Assembly (NCBI RefSeq): GCF_003111685.1
Contig: NZ_CP022189.1
Location: forward strand, 1,194,001-1,258,000
Source: Alloyangia pacifica
GTDB taxonomy: Bacteria > Pseudomonadota > Alphaproteobacteria > Rhodobacterales > Rhodobacteraceae
Reading direction: 5' to 3'
DNA length: 64,000 bases
This document shows positions 25,648 to 35,194 of this stretch, piece after piece. The translations under genes and the position numbers were made by a program. A model generated the notes under the pieces. The model saw only the letters and a program-made list of their open reading frames with translations, did not search any database and had not been told where the DNA came from. The first letter of the stretch is position 1, and each line of letters starts with the position of its first letter.

Positions 25648-26970
25648 TTGCGCATCACCACGATTTCCGCAGCGCTTCTGGGGCTGACGGCGCTTGCCGC
25701 CTGCGAGCGTCCCGAGGCGGTGCTGACCGGCGAGCGCCTCGGCGCCCGGGAAATTCTCGAGAACGGCGGGGCAGAGGAGTTCACCCCGGCCAACCGCGCG
25801 CAGGCGATCTCGCTCGGGGCGGCGGCGAACGGCGCTGCCACGCAGAGCCCGGTCTCGCCCTTCGCCCGCACCATCCACGCGGCGCTCTCCTTGCCGCTGC
25901 AGCCGGTCTTCGCGACCGACATCGGCAAGGGCGACACGCGGCGGAACCGGCTCAACGTCGATCCGGTCTCGGACGGCAGCCGCATCTACACGATGGATTC
26001 CGCGCACACGGTGAGCGCGGTCAGCACCTCTGGCCAGGTGATCTGGCGGAAGAGCATGGTCGCCCCGCGCGATCAGGCGAGCCAGGCGCAGGGCGGCGGG
26101 CTCGCGGTCGAGGGCGGGCGGCTCTATGTCACCTCGGGCTTCGGCACGCTCACCGCGCTTGACGCCGCCACCGGCGCCGAGGTCTGGAGCCAGAAACTCG
26201 GCGGTACCGCCACCGGCGCGCCCACGGTGCGCGGCGGGCTGGCCTATGTGACCTCGTCGGATTCCACCGGCTGGGCGATCGAGACCGCCACGGGCCGGAT
26301 CCGCTGGCGCATCGACTACCCCGAGGATTACAACAACGTCGCCGGCGCTCCGGCCCCGGCCACCGATGGCGAGATGGTCGTCTTCGCCTTTGGCTCCGGT
26401 GCGCTGCAGGCGGCGTTCAAGCAGGGCGGCCTGCGCCGCTGGACCGCCGACGTGGTGGGCAGCCGCAACGGCAAGGCGCTGGCCACGGTCACCGACATCA
26501 CCGGCGATCCGCTGATTTCGAACGGCGTGGTCTACGCGGGCAACCATTCGGGCCGTGTGGTGGCGCTGTCGCTCTCGGGCGGCGAGCGGCTGTGGACCGC
26601 GCGCATGGGCGCGCTGGATCCGGTCTGGCCGGCGGGGGACTCGGTGTTCCTCGTCTCCGACCTCAACCAGTTGGTGCGGCTCGACGCCCGCACCGGCGCG
26701 CAGATCTGGGCGGTGGACCTGCCGGGATACAAGCCGGTGCGCACGCCGCAGAAGCGTCGCGACAGTGCCTTCGTGAACCATGGCCCGATCCTTGCGGGCG
26801 GGCGGTTGATCGTTGCCTCCTCGGACGGTCTGATCCGCGCCTTCGACCCGGCCTCGGGTCAGCTCGTCGGCACCACAGCGATTGCGGGCGGGGCGACGAC
26901 CCGGCCGATCGTGGTCAATGGCACGCTCTACGTGATCTCTTCGGAGGGCGTGCTGCACGCCTATCGCTGA
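25648..26970 (+). CDS. bamB: BamB-like outer membrane assembly lipoprotein
   Basis: About 440 residues: a lipoprotein signal with lipobox LAAC (C19 with the chosen start) followed by a PQQ-type beta-propeller with repeated TGxxxW-like blades (for example ALDAATGAEVWSQKLGG and RLDARTGAQIWAVDLPG). BamB supports the BamA machine that inserts outer-membrane proteins. I prefer the TTG at 25648 because it gives a normal lipoprotein signal; an ATG at 25588 is the alternative. It follows the YfgM-like gene by 49 bases. In many relatives der comes next; here der lies about 30 kb away. Confidence 0.87.
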   Translation: MRITTISAALLGLTALAACERPEAVLTGERLGAREILENGGAEEFTPANRAQAISLGAAANGAATQSPVSPFARTIHAALSLPLQPVFATDIGKGDTRRNRLNVDPVSDGSRIYTMDSAHTVSAVSTSGQVIWRKSMVAPRDQASQAQGGGLAVEGGRLYVTSGFGTLTALDAATGAEVWSQKLGGTATGAPTVRGGLAYVTSSDSTGWAIETATGRIRWRIDYPEDYNNVAGAPAPATDGEMVVFAFGSGALQAAFKQGGLRRWTADVVGSRNGKALATVTDITGDPLISNGVVYAGNHSGRVVALSLSGGERLWTARMGALDPVWPAGDSVFLVSDLNQLVRLDARTGAQIWAVDLPGYKPVRTPQKRRDSAFVNHGPILAGGRLIVASSDGLIRAFDPASGQLVGTTAIAGGATTRPIVVNGTLYVISSEGVLHAYR

Positions 26971-27021
26971 GCCAGGCGCCGATCGGCAGCGATCCGGACC
27001 GGAACCAGCCAGTCATCAACG

Positions 27022-27056
27022 AAACGGGCGGCACCGCGCAAGCGGTCCGCCCGTTT
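27022..27056. terminator. bidirectional terminator between bamB and gntR-type gene
   Basis: Arms AAACGGGCGG (27022-27031) and CCGCCCGTTT (27047-27056), extended inward by ACCGC/GCGGT. It lies between convergent genes. Confidence 0.75.
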
Positions 27057-27096
27057 CTCGTTAGGCGGGGCACGCGCGCCGCGCCGGGGTCGCGGT

Positions 27097-28098
27097 TTAC
27101 CCCTCCGCGCCGGGCCGTTCGCGGCGGCGGCAGCGGTCGAGCAGCTGCGGCAGGATGCTGCGAAGCTCCTGGCTGTCGGGTGTGTGGCGATACTCGAAGG
27201 CGCTCTGACCCGGCGCCAGCCGCGCCGCGAGGTAATCCGCGCCGGTGGCGTAGATCAGCACATCAGCCTCGGCGATCTGCGTGCGGGCCGCCTCGCTCTC
27301 GTCGCCGCGGACCACCATCGACAGACGGCTCACATGCGGCGCATAGCGCATCACGTTGGCCTTCATCATCGACACGTAGGTAGGGAAGTAGGAGTAGCCG
27401 ACCACCGAGGCCTCGGGCGGGATCGCCGCCAGGGCGACGCGGGTCGCCTCGTTGGGGATGACGGTCAGCCCCACCACCTCGGCCTGCGGAAACAGCGCGC
27501 GCGCCTGCGGCAGCAGCGTCCGCGGCGAGAGCACGATGTCGAAATCCTGGGGCGGGGCACCCGCGACCTCGTCGATCAGCATCGGCTCGATGCTGTCGCC
27601 GGGCGCGAGATGCGGGCGCACGTCGGCGGCATAGGCGCGGGTGGCCTCGGCGAAATTGCCCAGCATCAACACCCGCACGGCGCGGGTGTTGCGGGGGCGG
27701 TCCATGCCGATGCGCGTGGCGAGGTCGGCCCGGTCGATGCCGCAATCACGGGCGAGGGCGATGAGGTTGGTGATCGCCCGTTCCAGCGTGTGAAACTTCT
27801 CGGGGTCCGCGACCTGGGCGTTGGGGCTGACGAAGGTGCCCGAGCCGACCCGCCCCTCGACATGTCCGGCGGACTGCAGCGCGGCGTAGACATTGCTCAC
27901 CGTGACCGGCGAGAGGTTGAGCTGTCGCGCCAGCGCCCGCACCGAAGGCAACCGGGCGCCGATCGGCAGCTCGCCGGAGGCGATGCCGAATTCCAGCGCG
28001 CCGCGCAGCTGCTGGGGGATGCCGACGCTCGAGCACGGGTCGATTGCATCCGCAATGCGGGCCAGTGCCTCGTCGAGTTGTGCCTGTCTGGATGTCAT
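27097..28098 (-). CDS. GntR family regulator with unrecognised C-terminal domain
   Basis: A 333-residue regulator. The winged helix GntR domain is at about 25-92 (PQQLRGALEFGIASGELPIGARLPSVRALARQLNLSPVTVSNVYAALQSAG...). The remaining 230 residues are not an aminotransferase (MocR), UTRA or FCD domain by eye. They look like an alpha/beta fold with a two-lobed arrangement resembling substrate-binding or receiver-like domains. It lies after an HDAC-aminotransferase operon read the same way and probably regulates it. The ATG at 28096-28098 is followed by normal coding sequence. Confidence 0.85.
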   Translation of the reverse strand: MTSRQAQLDEALARIADAIDPCSSVGIPQQLRGALEFGIASGELPIGARLPSVRALARQLNLSPVTVSNVYAALQSAGHVEGRVGSGTFVSPNAQVADPEKFHTLERAITNLIALARDCGIDRADLATRIGMDRPRNTRAVRVLMLGNFAEATRAYAADVRPHLAPGDSIEPMLIDEVAGAPPQDFDIVLSPRTLLPQARALFPQAEVVGLTVIPNEATRVALAAIPPEASVVGYSYFPTYVSMMKANVMRYAPHVSRLSMVVRGDESEAARTQIAEADVLIYATGADYLAARLAPGQSAFEYRHTPDSQELRSILPQLLDRCRRRERPGAEG

Positions 28099-28156
28099 GG
28101 CGTGTCAATGATGAAAAGCGCTGCGAGCTACAAGATATTGAAACACGAATATGGCT

Positions 28157-28189
28157 ATTTGAATACAAATTACGCTGTCCTGACACAGC
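28157..28189. promoter_or_regulatory. AT-rich promoter region with inverted repeats upstream of the gntR-type gene
   Basis: The segment contains ATTTG-AATA-CAAAT (28157-28170) and GCTGT-CCTGAC-ACAGC (28174-28189) in an AT-rich island unlike the surrounding DNA. Autoregulatory GntR sites are plausible; not proven. Confidence 0.4.
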
Positions 28190-28317
28190 ATAGCACGGCG
28201 GTCAGCACCGGCAGGCGGGATCTTTGGCGAGGGCTCCGCGCATTGGTCGAGCGGGGGCCGGGAGGCGATGGGCTTTGGCAGAAAGGCGGGCGCCGTGCAG
28301 CCGCCAGCCGGGCAAGC

Positions 28318-28343
28318 AAAAGGGCGCCCCGCGGGGCGCCCTT
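28318..28343 (-). terminator. terminator of the aminotransferase gene
   Basis: A perfect 24-base palindrome (28320-28343, arm AAGGGCGCCCCG) begins 23 bases after the aminotransferase stop and is followed on the minus strand by TTTGCTT. Confidence 0.75.
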
Positions 28344-28366
28344 GGTACGTCATGGAAAGGGGAGGT

Positions 28367-29749
28367 TCAGACCAGACCTTCGTCCTGCACCCATTCCCAA
28401 CCGCGGTCCAGCGCCCGGCCGAGGCGGGCAAGGATCTGGTCGATGTCGTCCTCGGTGACGATCAGCGGCGGGCAGAGGGCAACGGTCTCATAGACCGCGC
28501 GCAGGATCAGGCCCTCTTCGGCGCAGAACTTCACAACCTGAGGCGCGACCTTGCCCGCGGGCTCGAAGCTGAGCCGCTTCGCCTTGTCCTTGGCCAGTTC
28601 GACGCCGCCGATGAGACCAACGCCGCGCACCTCGCCGACCAGCGGATGATCGGCGAATTTACGCAGTCCCTCCTGGAGCTTAGCCTCGAGCCGGGCGGCG
28701 TTGCCCATCAGGTCCTGTTCCTCGATGATCTTGAGGTTTTCAAGACCCACGGCGCAGGCGACGGGGTGGCCCGAGCCGGTGAAGCCGTGGCCGAAGGTGC
28801 CGAGCTTGGCGGTGTGATCGGCGATGGTGTTATAGACCTTGTCGTTCACGATTATCGCCGCGAGCGGCATGTAGGAGGAGGTGAGCTGCTTCGAGGTCAC
28901 CATGATGTCCGGGGTGAAGCCGTACTTCTCGCAGCCGAAGGGGGTGCCGCAGCGGCCGAAGCCGTTGATCACCTCGTCCGAGACCAGCAGGATGTCGTAC
29001 TTGTCGCACAGCGCGCGGATGCCCGGCCAGTAGCCCTCGGGCGGGGTCATCACGCCGCCGGCGCCCATCACCGGCTCGCCGATGAAGCCGGCGATGGTCT
29101 CGGGGCCCTCGGAGAGGATGGTGTCCTCGGCCTCCTTCAGCAGGCGCGCGGTGAACTCGGCCTCGGTCTCGCCCTCTTCGGCCCACTTCCAGTAGTGCGG
29201 GCAGGTCAGGTGGGTGACCGGGATCGCCGGCAGGTCGAAGTCCTTGTGGTTCGCCGGCAGGCCGGTGAGCGAGCCCGAGGCGATGGTGATGCCGTGATAG
29301 CCCTTGTTGCGAGCGAGGAACTTCTTCTTCTCCGGACGGCCAAGCGCGTTGTTGTAGAACCAGACCATCTTGATGACGGTGTCGTTCGCCTCGGAGCCCG
29401 AGTTGGTGAAGAACACGCGGTCCAGACCCTCGGGGGTCATTTCGGCCAGCTTCTCGGCGAGGCGGATCGACGGCTCATGCGCCTTGTGCGCGAAGCTGTG
29501 GTAATAGGGCAGCTCGGCCATTTGCTTGGCCGCCGCCTCGACGAGGCGCGGCTGCGAGAAGCCGACGGCCACCGACCACAGGCCCGCGAGCCCCTCGATG
29601 TATTCCTTGCCCTCGGAATCGTAGACGTGGACACCCTCGCCACGGGTGATGATCATCGGCCCCTGCTCCTCGTGGAGGCGCATGTTGGTGTAGGGGTGCA
29701 TGCTGTGTGCAATGTCCGAGGCATGCAGCGAGTTGGGGATCTTGTTCAT
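28367..29749 (-). CDS. class III (omega) aminotransferase
   Basis: A 460-residue PLP enzyme of fold type I, close to the SpuC/putrescine-pyruvate and taurine-pyruvate aminotransferase group. The cofactor lysine is K287 (TSKQLTSSY), the pyridine-nitrogen aspartate D258 (SDEVINGFGR) and NSGSEAND (116-123) binds phosphate. It lies 31 bases after an HDAC-family gene that resembles acetylpolyamine amidohydrolases, so transamination of a polyamine such as putrescine is the best guess. Substrate range in this family is broad, and beta-alanine or taurine are alternatives. Confidence 0.88.
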   Translation of the reverse strand: MNKIPNSLHASDIAHSMHPYTNMRLHEEQGPMIITRGEGVHVYDSEGKEYIEGLAGLWSVAVGFSQPRLVEAAAKQMAELPYYHSFAHKAHEPSIRLAEKLAEMTPEGLDRVFFTNSGSEANDTVIKMVWFYNNALGRPEKKKFLARNKGYHGITIASGSLTGLPANHKDFDLPAIPVTHLTCPHYWKWAEEGETEAEFTARLLKEAEDTILSEGPETIAGFIGEPVMGAGGVMTPPEGYWPGIRALCDKYDILLVSDEVINGFGRCGTPFGCEKYGFTPDIMVTSKQLTSSYMPLAAIIVNDKVYNTIADHTAKLGTFGHGFTGSGHPVACAVGLENLKIIEEQDLMGNAARLEAKLQEGLRKFADHPLVGEVRGVGLIGGVELAKDKAKRLSFEPAGKVAPQVVKFCAEEGLILRAVYETVALCPPLIVTEDDIDQILARLGRALDRGWEWVQDEGLV

Positions 29750-29780
29750 CTGGTACTCCGAGTTCCTGTCTTACACGCCA

Positions 29781-30818
29781 TCAGGCTGCGCGCGGGTCCT
29801 TGCCGAGAAAGCCTCCGAGGAAGGAGGCCAGCGACGTTGCGAGGTCGGGCGAGAGATAGCCGCCTTCCTGCACGATCACTGTGGGGAGCCCCGCCTCGGC
29901 AATCCGGCGGCCCGCTTCGGCGAAACCATCGAAGCTCACCTTCATGCCGTCAAGGGGGTCATTTTCATGGGCGTCGAGCCCAAGGCTCACCACCAGCGCG
30001 CCCGGCGCGTAGGCTTTGATGCGCTCGATGCCGTGATCGAGGGCGGCAAGCCAGCCGGGGGTCGTGGTGCTGCGCGGCAGCGGCAGGTTGAGATTGAAGC
30101 CCTGGCCAGCGCCGTTGCCCGTTTCATGGGCATAGCCGGTATAGAACGGGTAGTAGTCGTGGGTCTCGGCATGAACCGAGACCATCAGCACGTCGGCGCG
30201 GTCGTAGAAGATTGCCTGCGTGCCGTTGCCATGGTGCACGTCGATGTCGAGCACCGCCACGTGGCTGTGCGCCCCGAGCAGGTGCTGCGCGGCAATGGCG
30301 GTGACATTCATCAGGCAATGCCCCCCCGCGACATCGGCGGTGGTATGATGCCCCGGCGGGCGGCAGAGCGCATAGGCGGCGAGATCGCCGGCCATCACCG
30401 CCTCGGCGGCGGCCACGGCGCAATCGGCGGCGCGACGGGTCGCCAGCCAGCTCTTCGGACCGATCGGGGCAGAGGTGTCGGACATGTGCCAGCCGGCGCG
30501 GGCGACGATGGACTCGGGGTATGTGCTCACCGGCCCGCGCGGAAAGACGTTGGCCACCACCTCTGGCCCGGCGTTCGGCAGCTCCTGCCACGCGTCCCAG
30601 CCGGTCTCGAGAAAGTGCAGGAACTCCGGCGTATGCACCGCCTCCAGCGCGGTGCGGGGTGCCTCGGGCGGGCTCTCGGTGCCGAGACCGAGCCGACCGA
30701 GCCCCTCGAGCAGCAGCATCGCGCGCTCGGCCCGCTCGGCGTTGCGTACCACGGTGCCATGGGTGAGGCGGAACTGGGGGTCGTGCCCCTCGCTTTCGGG
30801 GGCGTAGAAACATTTCAT
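29781..30818 (-). CDS. histone deacetylase superfamily protein, acetylpolyamine amidohydrolase-like
   Basis: A 345-residue class II-type deacetylase of bacterial kind. Active-site PPGHH is at 154-158, metal ligands D193 and H195 in DIDVHHGNGT, a third aspartate in LGLDAHENDP, and a catalytic tyrosine region EGGYLSPDL near the end. Bacterial members remove acetyl groups from acetylpolyamines or other small amides. First gene of an operon with the aminotransferase, giving a plausible deacetylation-then-transamination route. The ATG at 30816-30818 starts the typical MKCFY sequence. It is divergent from pqiA. Confidence 0.88.
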   Translation of the reverse strand: MKCFYAPESEGHDPQFRLTHGTVVRNAERAERAMLLLEGLGRLGLGTESPPEAPRTALEAVHTPEFLHFLETGWDAWQELPNAGPEVVANVFPRGPVSTYPESIVARAGWHMSDTSAPIGPKSWLATRRAADCAVAAAEAVMAGDLAAYALCRPPGHHTTADVAGGHCLMNVTAIAAQHLLGAHSHVAVLDIDVHHGNGTQAIFYDRADVLMVSVHAETHDYYPFYTGYAHETGNGAGQGFNLNLPLPRSTTTPGWLAALDHGIERIKAYAPGALVVSLGLDAHENDPLDGMKVSFDGFAEAGRRIAEAGLPTVIVQEGGYLSPDLATSLASFLGGFLGKDPRAA

Positions 30819-31002
30819 CGGGCGCGACCTCCATGTTGCCTTGGCGTTCTGTCGAAAGTGGTAGCGGCTGGCCCCGCGCTTGTCGATGGAGCGGCCCGGG
30901 ATCAGGGACGGGGCGCACGCCGGATGCCTGCTTGGCGGGCAGGGCGAAGGCTTTGGCCCGCCAACCCTTTCCTTGGAACTCGCCACGCTCTAGATTGGGC
31001 GC

Positions 31003-31695
31003 ATGAGCCTCGCCGACATCGTCGCCTCCGAGCTGCCGCCGCAGATCACCCCGGCCCTCCCGCCGCCCGCCTTCACCGCGGAGCAGGCAGAGGGGCTCAT
31101 TGCCTGCCCGCTCTGCGATACCCTGCACGAGGAACGCGAGATCGCCACCGGCGAGACCGCTCGCTGCGCGCGCTGCCACGAAGTGCTGGAATCCCCGCGC
31201 AGCCTGGCGATGACCCGGATCATCATGCTCGCGCTCTCGGCGCTGGTGCTGATGATGGCGGCGATGTTCTTTCCGTTCCTCGAGCTGTCCGTTGCGGGGC
31301 GGGTGCAGCGCAGTTCGCTGCTCGACACGATTCTCGCCTTCTCGAGCGGGATGACGGCGCCGCTGACCATCGCCATGGCCTCGTTGATCGTCATTCTGCC
31401 GTCGATCCGCTTTTTGTCGCTGGTCTACGTGCTGGCGCCCATGGCCTTCGGCCACCGCCCGGCGCGCCACGCCGAGTTCTTTTTCCGCCTCGCCGATCAC
31501 CTGCGCCCCTGGGCCATGGCCGAGGTGTTCATCGTCGGCGTCGCCGTGGCGCTGGTCAAGGTTGCGGGCCTTGCGCATCTGTCGATCGGCCCGGCCTTCT
31601 GGGCCTTCGTTGCCCTGGTGATCGTCAACGTGCTCAAGGATACCTTCATGTGCAGGGTGACCGTATGGAAGACGCTGGAGGAGCGCCGCCAATGA
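31003..31695 (+). CDS. pqiA: PqiA-like membrane protein, first copy
   Basis: A 230-residue protein homologous to one half of E. coli PqiA. A zinc-ribbon-like site (C35, C38, C55, C58) precedes about four transmembrane helices. PqiA works with the MCE protein PqiB and lipoprotein PqiC in lipid transport between the membranes. In this genome the two PqiA halves are separate adjacent genes rather than one fused protein. Its stop overlaps the second copy (ATGA). Confidence 0.9.
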   Translation: MSLADIVASELPPQITPALPPPAFTAEQAEGLIACPLCDTLHEEREIATGETARCARCHEVLESPRSLAMTRIIMLALSALVLMMAAMFFPFLELSVAGRVQRSSLLDTILAFSSGMTAPLTIAMASLIVILPSIRFLSLVYVLAPMAFGHRPARHAEFFFRLADHLRPWAMAEVFIVGVAVALVKVAGLAHLSIGPAFWAFVALVIVNVLKDTFMCRVTVWKTLEERRQ

Positions 31696-32330
31696 GCCGC
31701 CCGACAGACAATGCGCAGCCCGTGCTCACGGCCCGGCGCGCAGGCATGATCGCCTGCACTGAATGCGGCAAGGTCCACGTGCCCGGCCCCGAGCGCTGCA
31801 CGCGCTGCGGATCGCACCTGTCCAGCCGCGACGACACTTCGCTGCAGCGGGTCTGGGCCTGGCTGGGGGCGGGACTGGTCGTCTACGTGCCGGCCAATGT
31901 CTACCCGATGCTGAAGACCACGCTGCTCGGCAAGACCACCAACAGCACGATCTTCGGCGGCGTGGTGGACCTCATGCACCACGGATCCTACGGCATCGCC
32001 GGGATTGTCTTCTTCGCCTCGATCATGATCCCGGTCGCCAAGTTCATCGCAATCGCCTATCTCGCGCTGAGCGTGACGCACCGGGTGAAACTCTCGCCGG
32101 TGAAGCGCCAGCATCTCTACGAGGTGGTGGAATTTGTCGGCCGCTGGTCGATGATCGACGTCTTCGTAGTGGCCATTCTTGCATCTCTGGTGCAATTGGA
32201 TTTCGCGGCTGCAATCAATCCCGGGATTGCAGCAATCAGCTTTGCGCTTTCTGTTGCATTCACAATGCTTTCGGCACAGAGCTTCGATCCGAGGTTGATC
32301 TGGGATGCGAGTGAGGAACCCGTGCAATGA
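31692..32330 (+). CDS. pqiA: PqiA-like membrane protein, second copy
   Basis: A 212-residue partner of the preceding gene: zinc-ribbon-like cysteines C22, C25, C36, C39 and about four membrane helices, including the PANVYPMLKTTLLGK stretch typical of PqiA. Together the two proteins correspond to full-length PqiA of enterobacteria. It is joined to both neighbours by four-base ATGA overlaps. Towards the 3' end codon use becomes less GC-rich (around 32180-32290), a mild oddity. Confidence 0.9.
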   Translation: MSRPTDNAQPVLTARRAGMIACTECGKVHVPGPERCTRCGSHLSSRDDTSLQRVWAWLGAGLVVYVPANVYPMLKTTLLGKTTNSTIFGGVVDLMHHGSYGIAGIVFFASIMIPVAKFIAIAYLALSVTHRVKLSPVKRQHLYEVVEFVGRWSMIDVFVVAILASLVQLDFAAAINPGIAAISFALSVAFTMLSAQSFDPRLIWDASEEPVQ

Positions 32331-34432
32331 GTGAGCCCAAGCCCGCGAAGATGGAGATCGAGCCCAAGCGCCGCTCCGTCTGGCGCAACCTCTCGCTGGT
32401 CTGGCTCGTGCCGCTCGCCGCCATCGCGGTCACCGTCTTCATCGCCTGGCAAAGTCTTGCCGAACGCGGCGCGCTGATCGAGATCACCTTCGAGAACGCC
32501 GCCGGCATCACGGCAGATGATACCACCATCCGCTACCGTGACGTGATCGTCGGCACCGTCGAGGAGGTCGTCTTTTCGGAAGATCTGGCCGAGGTGCGGG
32601 TGAGCGCACGGATCGACCGCAATGTCGCTGACTCCCTGCCAGCTGACGCACAGTTCTGGGTGGTGCGCCCCGAGGTTTCCACCTCGGGCATCACCGGGCT
32701 CTCGACGGTGCTGTCGGGCGTCTACATCGAAGCCGGATTCGCCCCGCAAGAGGGCGCCGCAGCGCGCAAGTTCCGCGGCCTCGACCAGACGCCGCTGGTG
32801 CGCCCCGGGGTCAAGGGCACGCGCATCACCATCCGCGCCGACGACGGCACGCAGCTTTCGGCGGGCGCACCGATCTTCTACCAGGGCATCGAGGTCGGCC
32901 GGATCGAGACGCCGCGGCTGCTCGAGCGCGGCAACGGCGTGGTGGTCGATGCCTTCATCGAGGCCCCCAACGACCGCCGCATCACCACGGCGACGCGCTT
33001 CTGGGACACCTCGGGTTTCTCGGTCAACATCGGTCCCTCGGGCGTCAACCTGTCGGTCGGTTCGGTCGCGGCGCTGATCCGCGGCGGCATCGCCTTTGAC
33101 ACCGTGGTCTCGGGCGGCAATGCGGTGCCTGCGGGCTATGCCTTCGATCTTTACGACGACGAGGCTTCGGCACGCGACAGCCTGTTCTCCGAAACCATCT
33201 CGAACGCCGTCGAGCTGACCGCGGAATTCGACGAATCCGTGCGCGGGCTCGAGGTCGGCTCCTCTGTCACCTACCGCGGCCTGAGGGTGGGCCGGGTCAC
33301 CGCCATCGGCGCCTTCATCGACGGCGAGGGCGAGGCCCAGACCGTCCGGCTGCGCACCACGCTCTCGATCGACCCGCGCGCGCTGGGTCTCGAGGAAGAT
33401 GCGCCGCAGTCCGAGACCATCGCCTTCCTGTCGAACGCGGTGAAGAACGGGCTGCGCGCGCGGCTGGCCTCGCAGAACCTCTTCAGCCAGTCGCTGGTGG
33501 TCGAGCTGGCCGAGATCCCCGACGCCGAGCCCGCCACCTTCGGCATTTTCGCGCAGGACGCGCCGTTGATCCCTTCGGTCGAGTCGGACCTGCCGGACAT
33601 CACTGCCACCGCCGAGGGCCTCTTCCAGAGGATCAACGACCTGCCGGTCGAGGACCTGCTCGACCAGGCCATCGACACGCTCGCCTCGATCGAGAACTTT
33701 ACCGCCAACCCGCGGCTGCGTGACGCGCCCGACGCGGTCATCGGCCTGCTCGAGGACGCCCGTGGGCTGATCGGCAGCGACGAGATCAAGGCGATCCCCG
33801 GCGAGCTGCGCGGCACCGTTGCCGAGCTGCGCGGGGTGATCGAGGACATGCGCGCCGCCGGCGCGGTGCAGCAGCTTGTCTCGACCCTCGAGGCGGCGGA
33901 GGCCGCGGCCGCGGAAGTGACGGACGTCGCAGGCTCGGTCGACGAGAGCATGGCCGGCGTGCCAGACCTGCTGGCCGATCTGCGCGCGCTCACCCAGAAG
34001 GCCACCGCGCTGGACCTCGAGAGCTTCTTGGCCGACGCCGGGAACTTCCTCGATGGCGCGGGCAAGCTCGTCGATCAGGACAGCACCCGCCAGCTGCCCG
34101 CCGATCTGTCGGCCATGCTGCAGGAGGCGCAGGGTGCGCTCTCCGAGCTGCGCACTGGCGGGGTGATCGAGAACACCAATGCCACGCTCGCCTCGGCGCG
34201 CGATGCCGCTGCCGCGGTGGAAGAGGCGGCGGCCACGCTGCCCGAGCTTTCGACGCGCATCCAGCGGCTGGTGGCAGAGGCAGAATCCGTTATCTCGGGC
34301 TATGATGGCAATTCCGCTTTCAACCGCCAGACCGTCTCGGCGCTGCGCGAGGTGCAGACTGCCGCCGAGGCGCTGAACAAGCTCGCCCGCTCGATCGAAC
34401 GCAACCCCAACTCGCTGCTCTTCGGCCGCTGA
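32327..34432 (+). CDS. pqiB: PqiB-type MCE domain protein
   Basis: A 701-residue intermembrane transport protein. One N-terminal helix (about 23-43, LVWLVPLAAIAVTVFIAW) anchors it in the inner membrane, followed by three MCE/MlaD domains (beginning near residues 46, 160 and 285) and a long C-terminal helical region rich in Ala/Glu/Leu. In E. coli, PqiB forms a hexameric syringe-like tunnel across the periplasm; the helical region forms the needle. Overlap with pqiA and tight spacing to pqiC indicate one operon. Confidence 0.93.
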   Translation: MSEPKPAKMEIEPKRRSVWRNLSLVWLVPLAAIAVTVFIAWQSLAERGALIEITFENAAGITADDTTIRYRDVIVGTVEEVVFSEDLAEVRVSARIDRNVADSLPADAQFWVVRPEVSTSGITGLSTVLSGVYIEAGFAPQEGAAARKFRGLDQTPLVRPGVKGTRITIRADDGTQLSAGAPIFYQGIEVGRIETPRLLERGNGVVVDAFIEAPNDRRITTATRFWDTSGFSVNIGPSGVNLSVGSVAALIRGGIAFDTVVSGGNAVPAGYAFDLYDDEASARDSLFSETISNAVELTAEFDESVRGLEVGSSVTYRGLRVGRVTAIGAFIDGEGEAQTVRLRTTLSIDPRALGLEEDAPQSETIAFLSNAVKNGLRARLASQNLFSQSLVVELAEIPDAEPATFGIFAQDAPLIPSVESDLPDITATAEGLFQRINDLPVEDLLDQAIDTLASIENFTANPRLRDAPDAVIGLLEDARGLIGSDEIKAIPGELRGTVAELRGVIEDMRAAGAVQQLVSTLEAAEAAAAEVTDVAGSVDESMAGVPDLLADLRALTQKATALDLESFLADAGNFLDGAGKLVDQDSTRQLPADLSAMLQEAQGALSELRTGGVIENTNATLASARDAAAAVEEAAATLPELSTRIQRLVAEAESVISGYDGNSAFNRQTVSALREVQTAAEALNKLARSIERNPNSLLFGR

Positions 34433-34445
34433 CAGGAGATCACGT

Positions 34446-35009
34446 ATGCGCCTCAAGACCACCCTTCCGATCCTGCTGCTGCCGCTCTTCGCCGCCGCCT
34501 GCGGCTCCGAGCCGCGCTACCGGATGGACAGCATGCCCCCGGCCTCCTCGGTGCGCCTTGCCGTCTCCACGCTGGAGGTGCGCGAGGTCTCGCTGCCGGC
34601 CTATGCCGACGCCTCGGAAATCCTGCTCGAGGACGCCACCGGCGCGATGACCCAAATCGAGGGCGCGCTCTGGGCTGACGACCCGCGCCGCGCCATGACG
34701 CAGGCGCTCGCCGAGCGTCTCGGCACGATCAGCGGCGCCACCGTCGCCTCGGAGCCCTGGCCGCTGGAAGAGCCGGCGCAGGCGGCGGTACACGTGCGCA
34801 TCTCCGAGGCGGTGGCCAATGAGACCGGCTATTTCCGTCTCAAGGGGCAATACGCGCTCTCCTCCTACGACCGGGTGATCCGCGAGCGGGTGAACCGTTT
34901 CGAAATCACCGTGCCGCTGCAGGCCGCCACGCCGGGCGGCATCGCCGCCGCAGCGGGCAGCGCGACGGCCCAGCTCGCCGACCGCATCGCGGCAGACCTG
35001 TCGCGCTGA
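34446..35009 (+). CDS. pqiC: PqiC-like outer membrane lipoprotein
   Basis: A 187-residue lipoprotein: signal peptide with lipobox FAAAC (cysteine at residue 20) and an ABC-type transport auxiliary domain (DUF330/PqiC). It is the outer-membrane anchor for the PqiB tunnel. Thirteen bases separate it from pqiB, with ACAGGAGATC as ribosome site. The C-terminal part SATAQLADRIAADLSR is typical of the family. Confidence 0.9.
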   Translation: MRLKTTLPILLLPLFAAACGSEPRYRMDSMPPASSVRLAVSTLEVREVSLPAYADASEILLEDATGAMTQIEGALWADDPRRAMTQALAERLGTISGATVASEPWPLEEPAQAAVHVRISEAVANETGYFRLKGQYALSSYDRVIRERVNRFEITVPLQAATPGGIAAAAGSATAQLADRIAADLSR

Positions 35010-35194
35010 CCGAGCGGCCGCGCCCGCTGCCGGCGGCGCGGTCGCGTATTAGGAAGGAGAAGCAGTGCGAAACCCTCCTTCGCTTCGAAAATGCGCCGGC
35101 GGACACCCGCAGGGTGGGGGATGGAGCCCCCTGATCCGCCGGGTCCCCGCGCGTGCCATTGCACCGGCGCCCGCGATGGGATTTATGTCCGCTG

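Noticed and set aside
29700..32330. 876-codon plus-strand frame spanning HDAC antisense and the second pqiA gene
   Set aside because: Only the part from 31692 is a real gene (PqiA-like, with its own ATGA start overlap); the upstream part is antisense to the deacetylase.
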